Assembly (NCBI RefSeq): GCF_004803635.1
Contig: NZ_SSWX01000003.1
Span: 38,379 to 102,378, forward strand
DNA from: Lampropedia aestuarii
GTDB taxonomy: Bacteria > Pseudomonadota > Gammaproteobacteria > Burkholderiales > Burkholderiaceae_C
Direction: 5' to 3'
Length of the DNA: 64,000 bases
This document shows, one piece after another, positions 64,000 to 64,000 of this stretch (position 1 is the first letter of the stretch; each line of letters begins with the position of its first letter). The notes under the pieces were generated by a model. That model did no database searches and was not told the origin of the DNA. It was given only the letters and a program-made list of their open reading frames with translations. Both the position numbers and the translations under genes were made by a program.

Positions 64000-64000
64000 A

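Overview
The window looks like a chromosomal segment of a betaproteobacterium of the order Burkholderiales, most like Comamonadaceae. The reasons are the gene neighbourhoods: a FixL/FixJ-like two-component pair and folD/prlC beside aceE-aceF-lpdA with lipoyl-fused E3, the ECF sigma-DUF3619-DUF3106 cluster, a monomeric NADP isocitrate dehydrogenase, hupB beside tRNA genes, and ilvI-ilvH-ilvC. No plasmid, prophage, CRISPR array, rRNA operon or complete insertion sequence is visible. Almost all of the window is core metabolism.

Layout. 1-3.0 kb: 5' end of hemW, a DMT exporter, ureidoglycolate lyase and a GntR/FCD regulator. 3.2-10.3 kb: fumC, phosphomannomutase/phosphoglucomutase, waaA, parC. 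10.4-21.3 kb: a VOC protein, a TerC/CBS/CorC membrane protein with a structured leader, an acyl-CoA ligase, a membrane glycosyltransferase-like protein, rpmE2, a RidA protein and comEC. 21.8-25.3 kb: an ATP-grasp/alpha-E pair, then a secreted glutaredoxin-like protein. 25.7-39.2 kb: prlC, folD, a response regulator and sensor kinase on the minus strand, divergent from aceE-aceF-lpdA. 39.6-47.4 kb: a ChrR-like cupin with an MFS exporter, five identical tRNA-Val(UAC) genes behind hupB, pgsA, a pirin and icd. 47.7-57.7 kb: an FtsX-like permease, a LOG protein, dgkA, DUF3106/DUF3619/ECF sigma, and ilvI-ilvH-ilvC. 58-64 kb: a thioesterase, a HEAT protein, a spermidine-synthase-like protein, a deoxyinosine glycosylase, tatD, then a GbsR/MarR regulator with two matching operators controlling itself and a DUF393 + SDR pair.

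Functional links. aceEF-lpdA, fumC and icd cover pyruvate entry and TCA steps, and ilvIHC makes branched-chain amino acids from pyruvate. The two-component pair lies head to head with the PDH operon. waaA, pgm and pgsA serve the envelope.

The least expected signal is a family of small dispersed palindromic repeats in the intergenic DNA. They have terminal inverted repeats, 3-bp TNA target duplications in the best copies, and two interchangeable end types. They look like non-autonomous mobile elements (MITEs); two copies sit exactly on the stop codon of a neighbouring gene. The other good leads are the GbsR operator pair, the 333-bp tandem duplication of tRNA-Val genes, and the hairpin-rich leader of the TerC-family gene.
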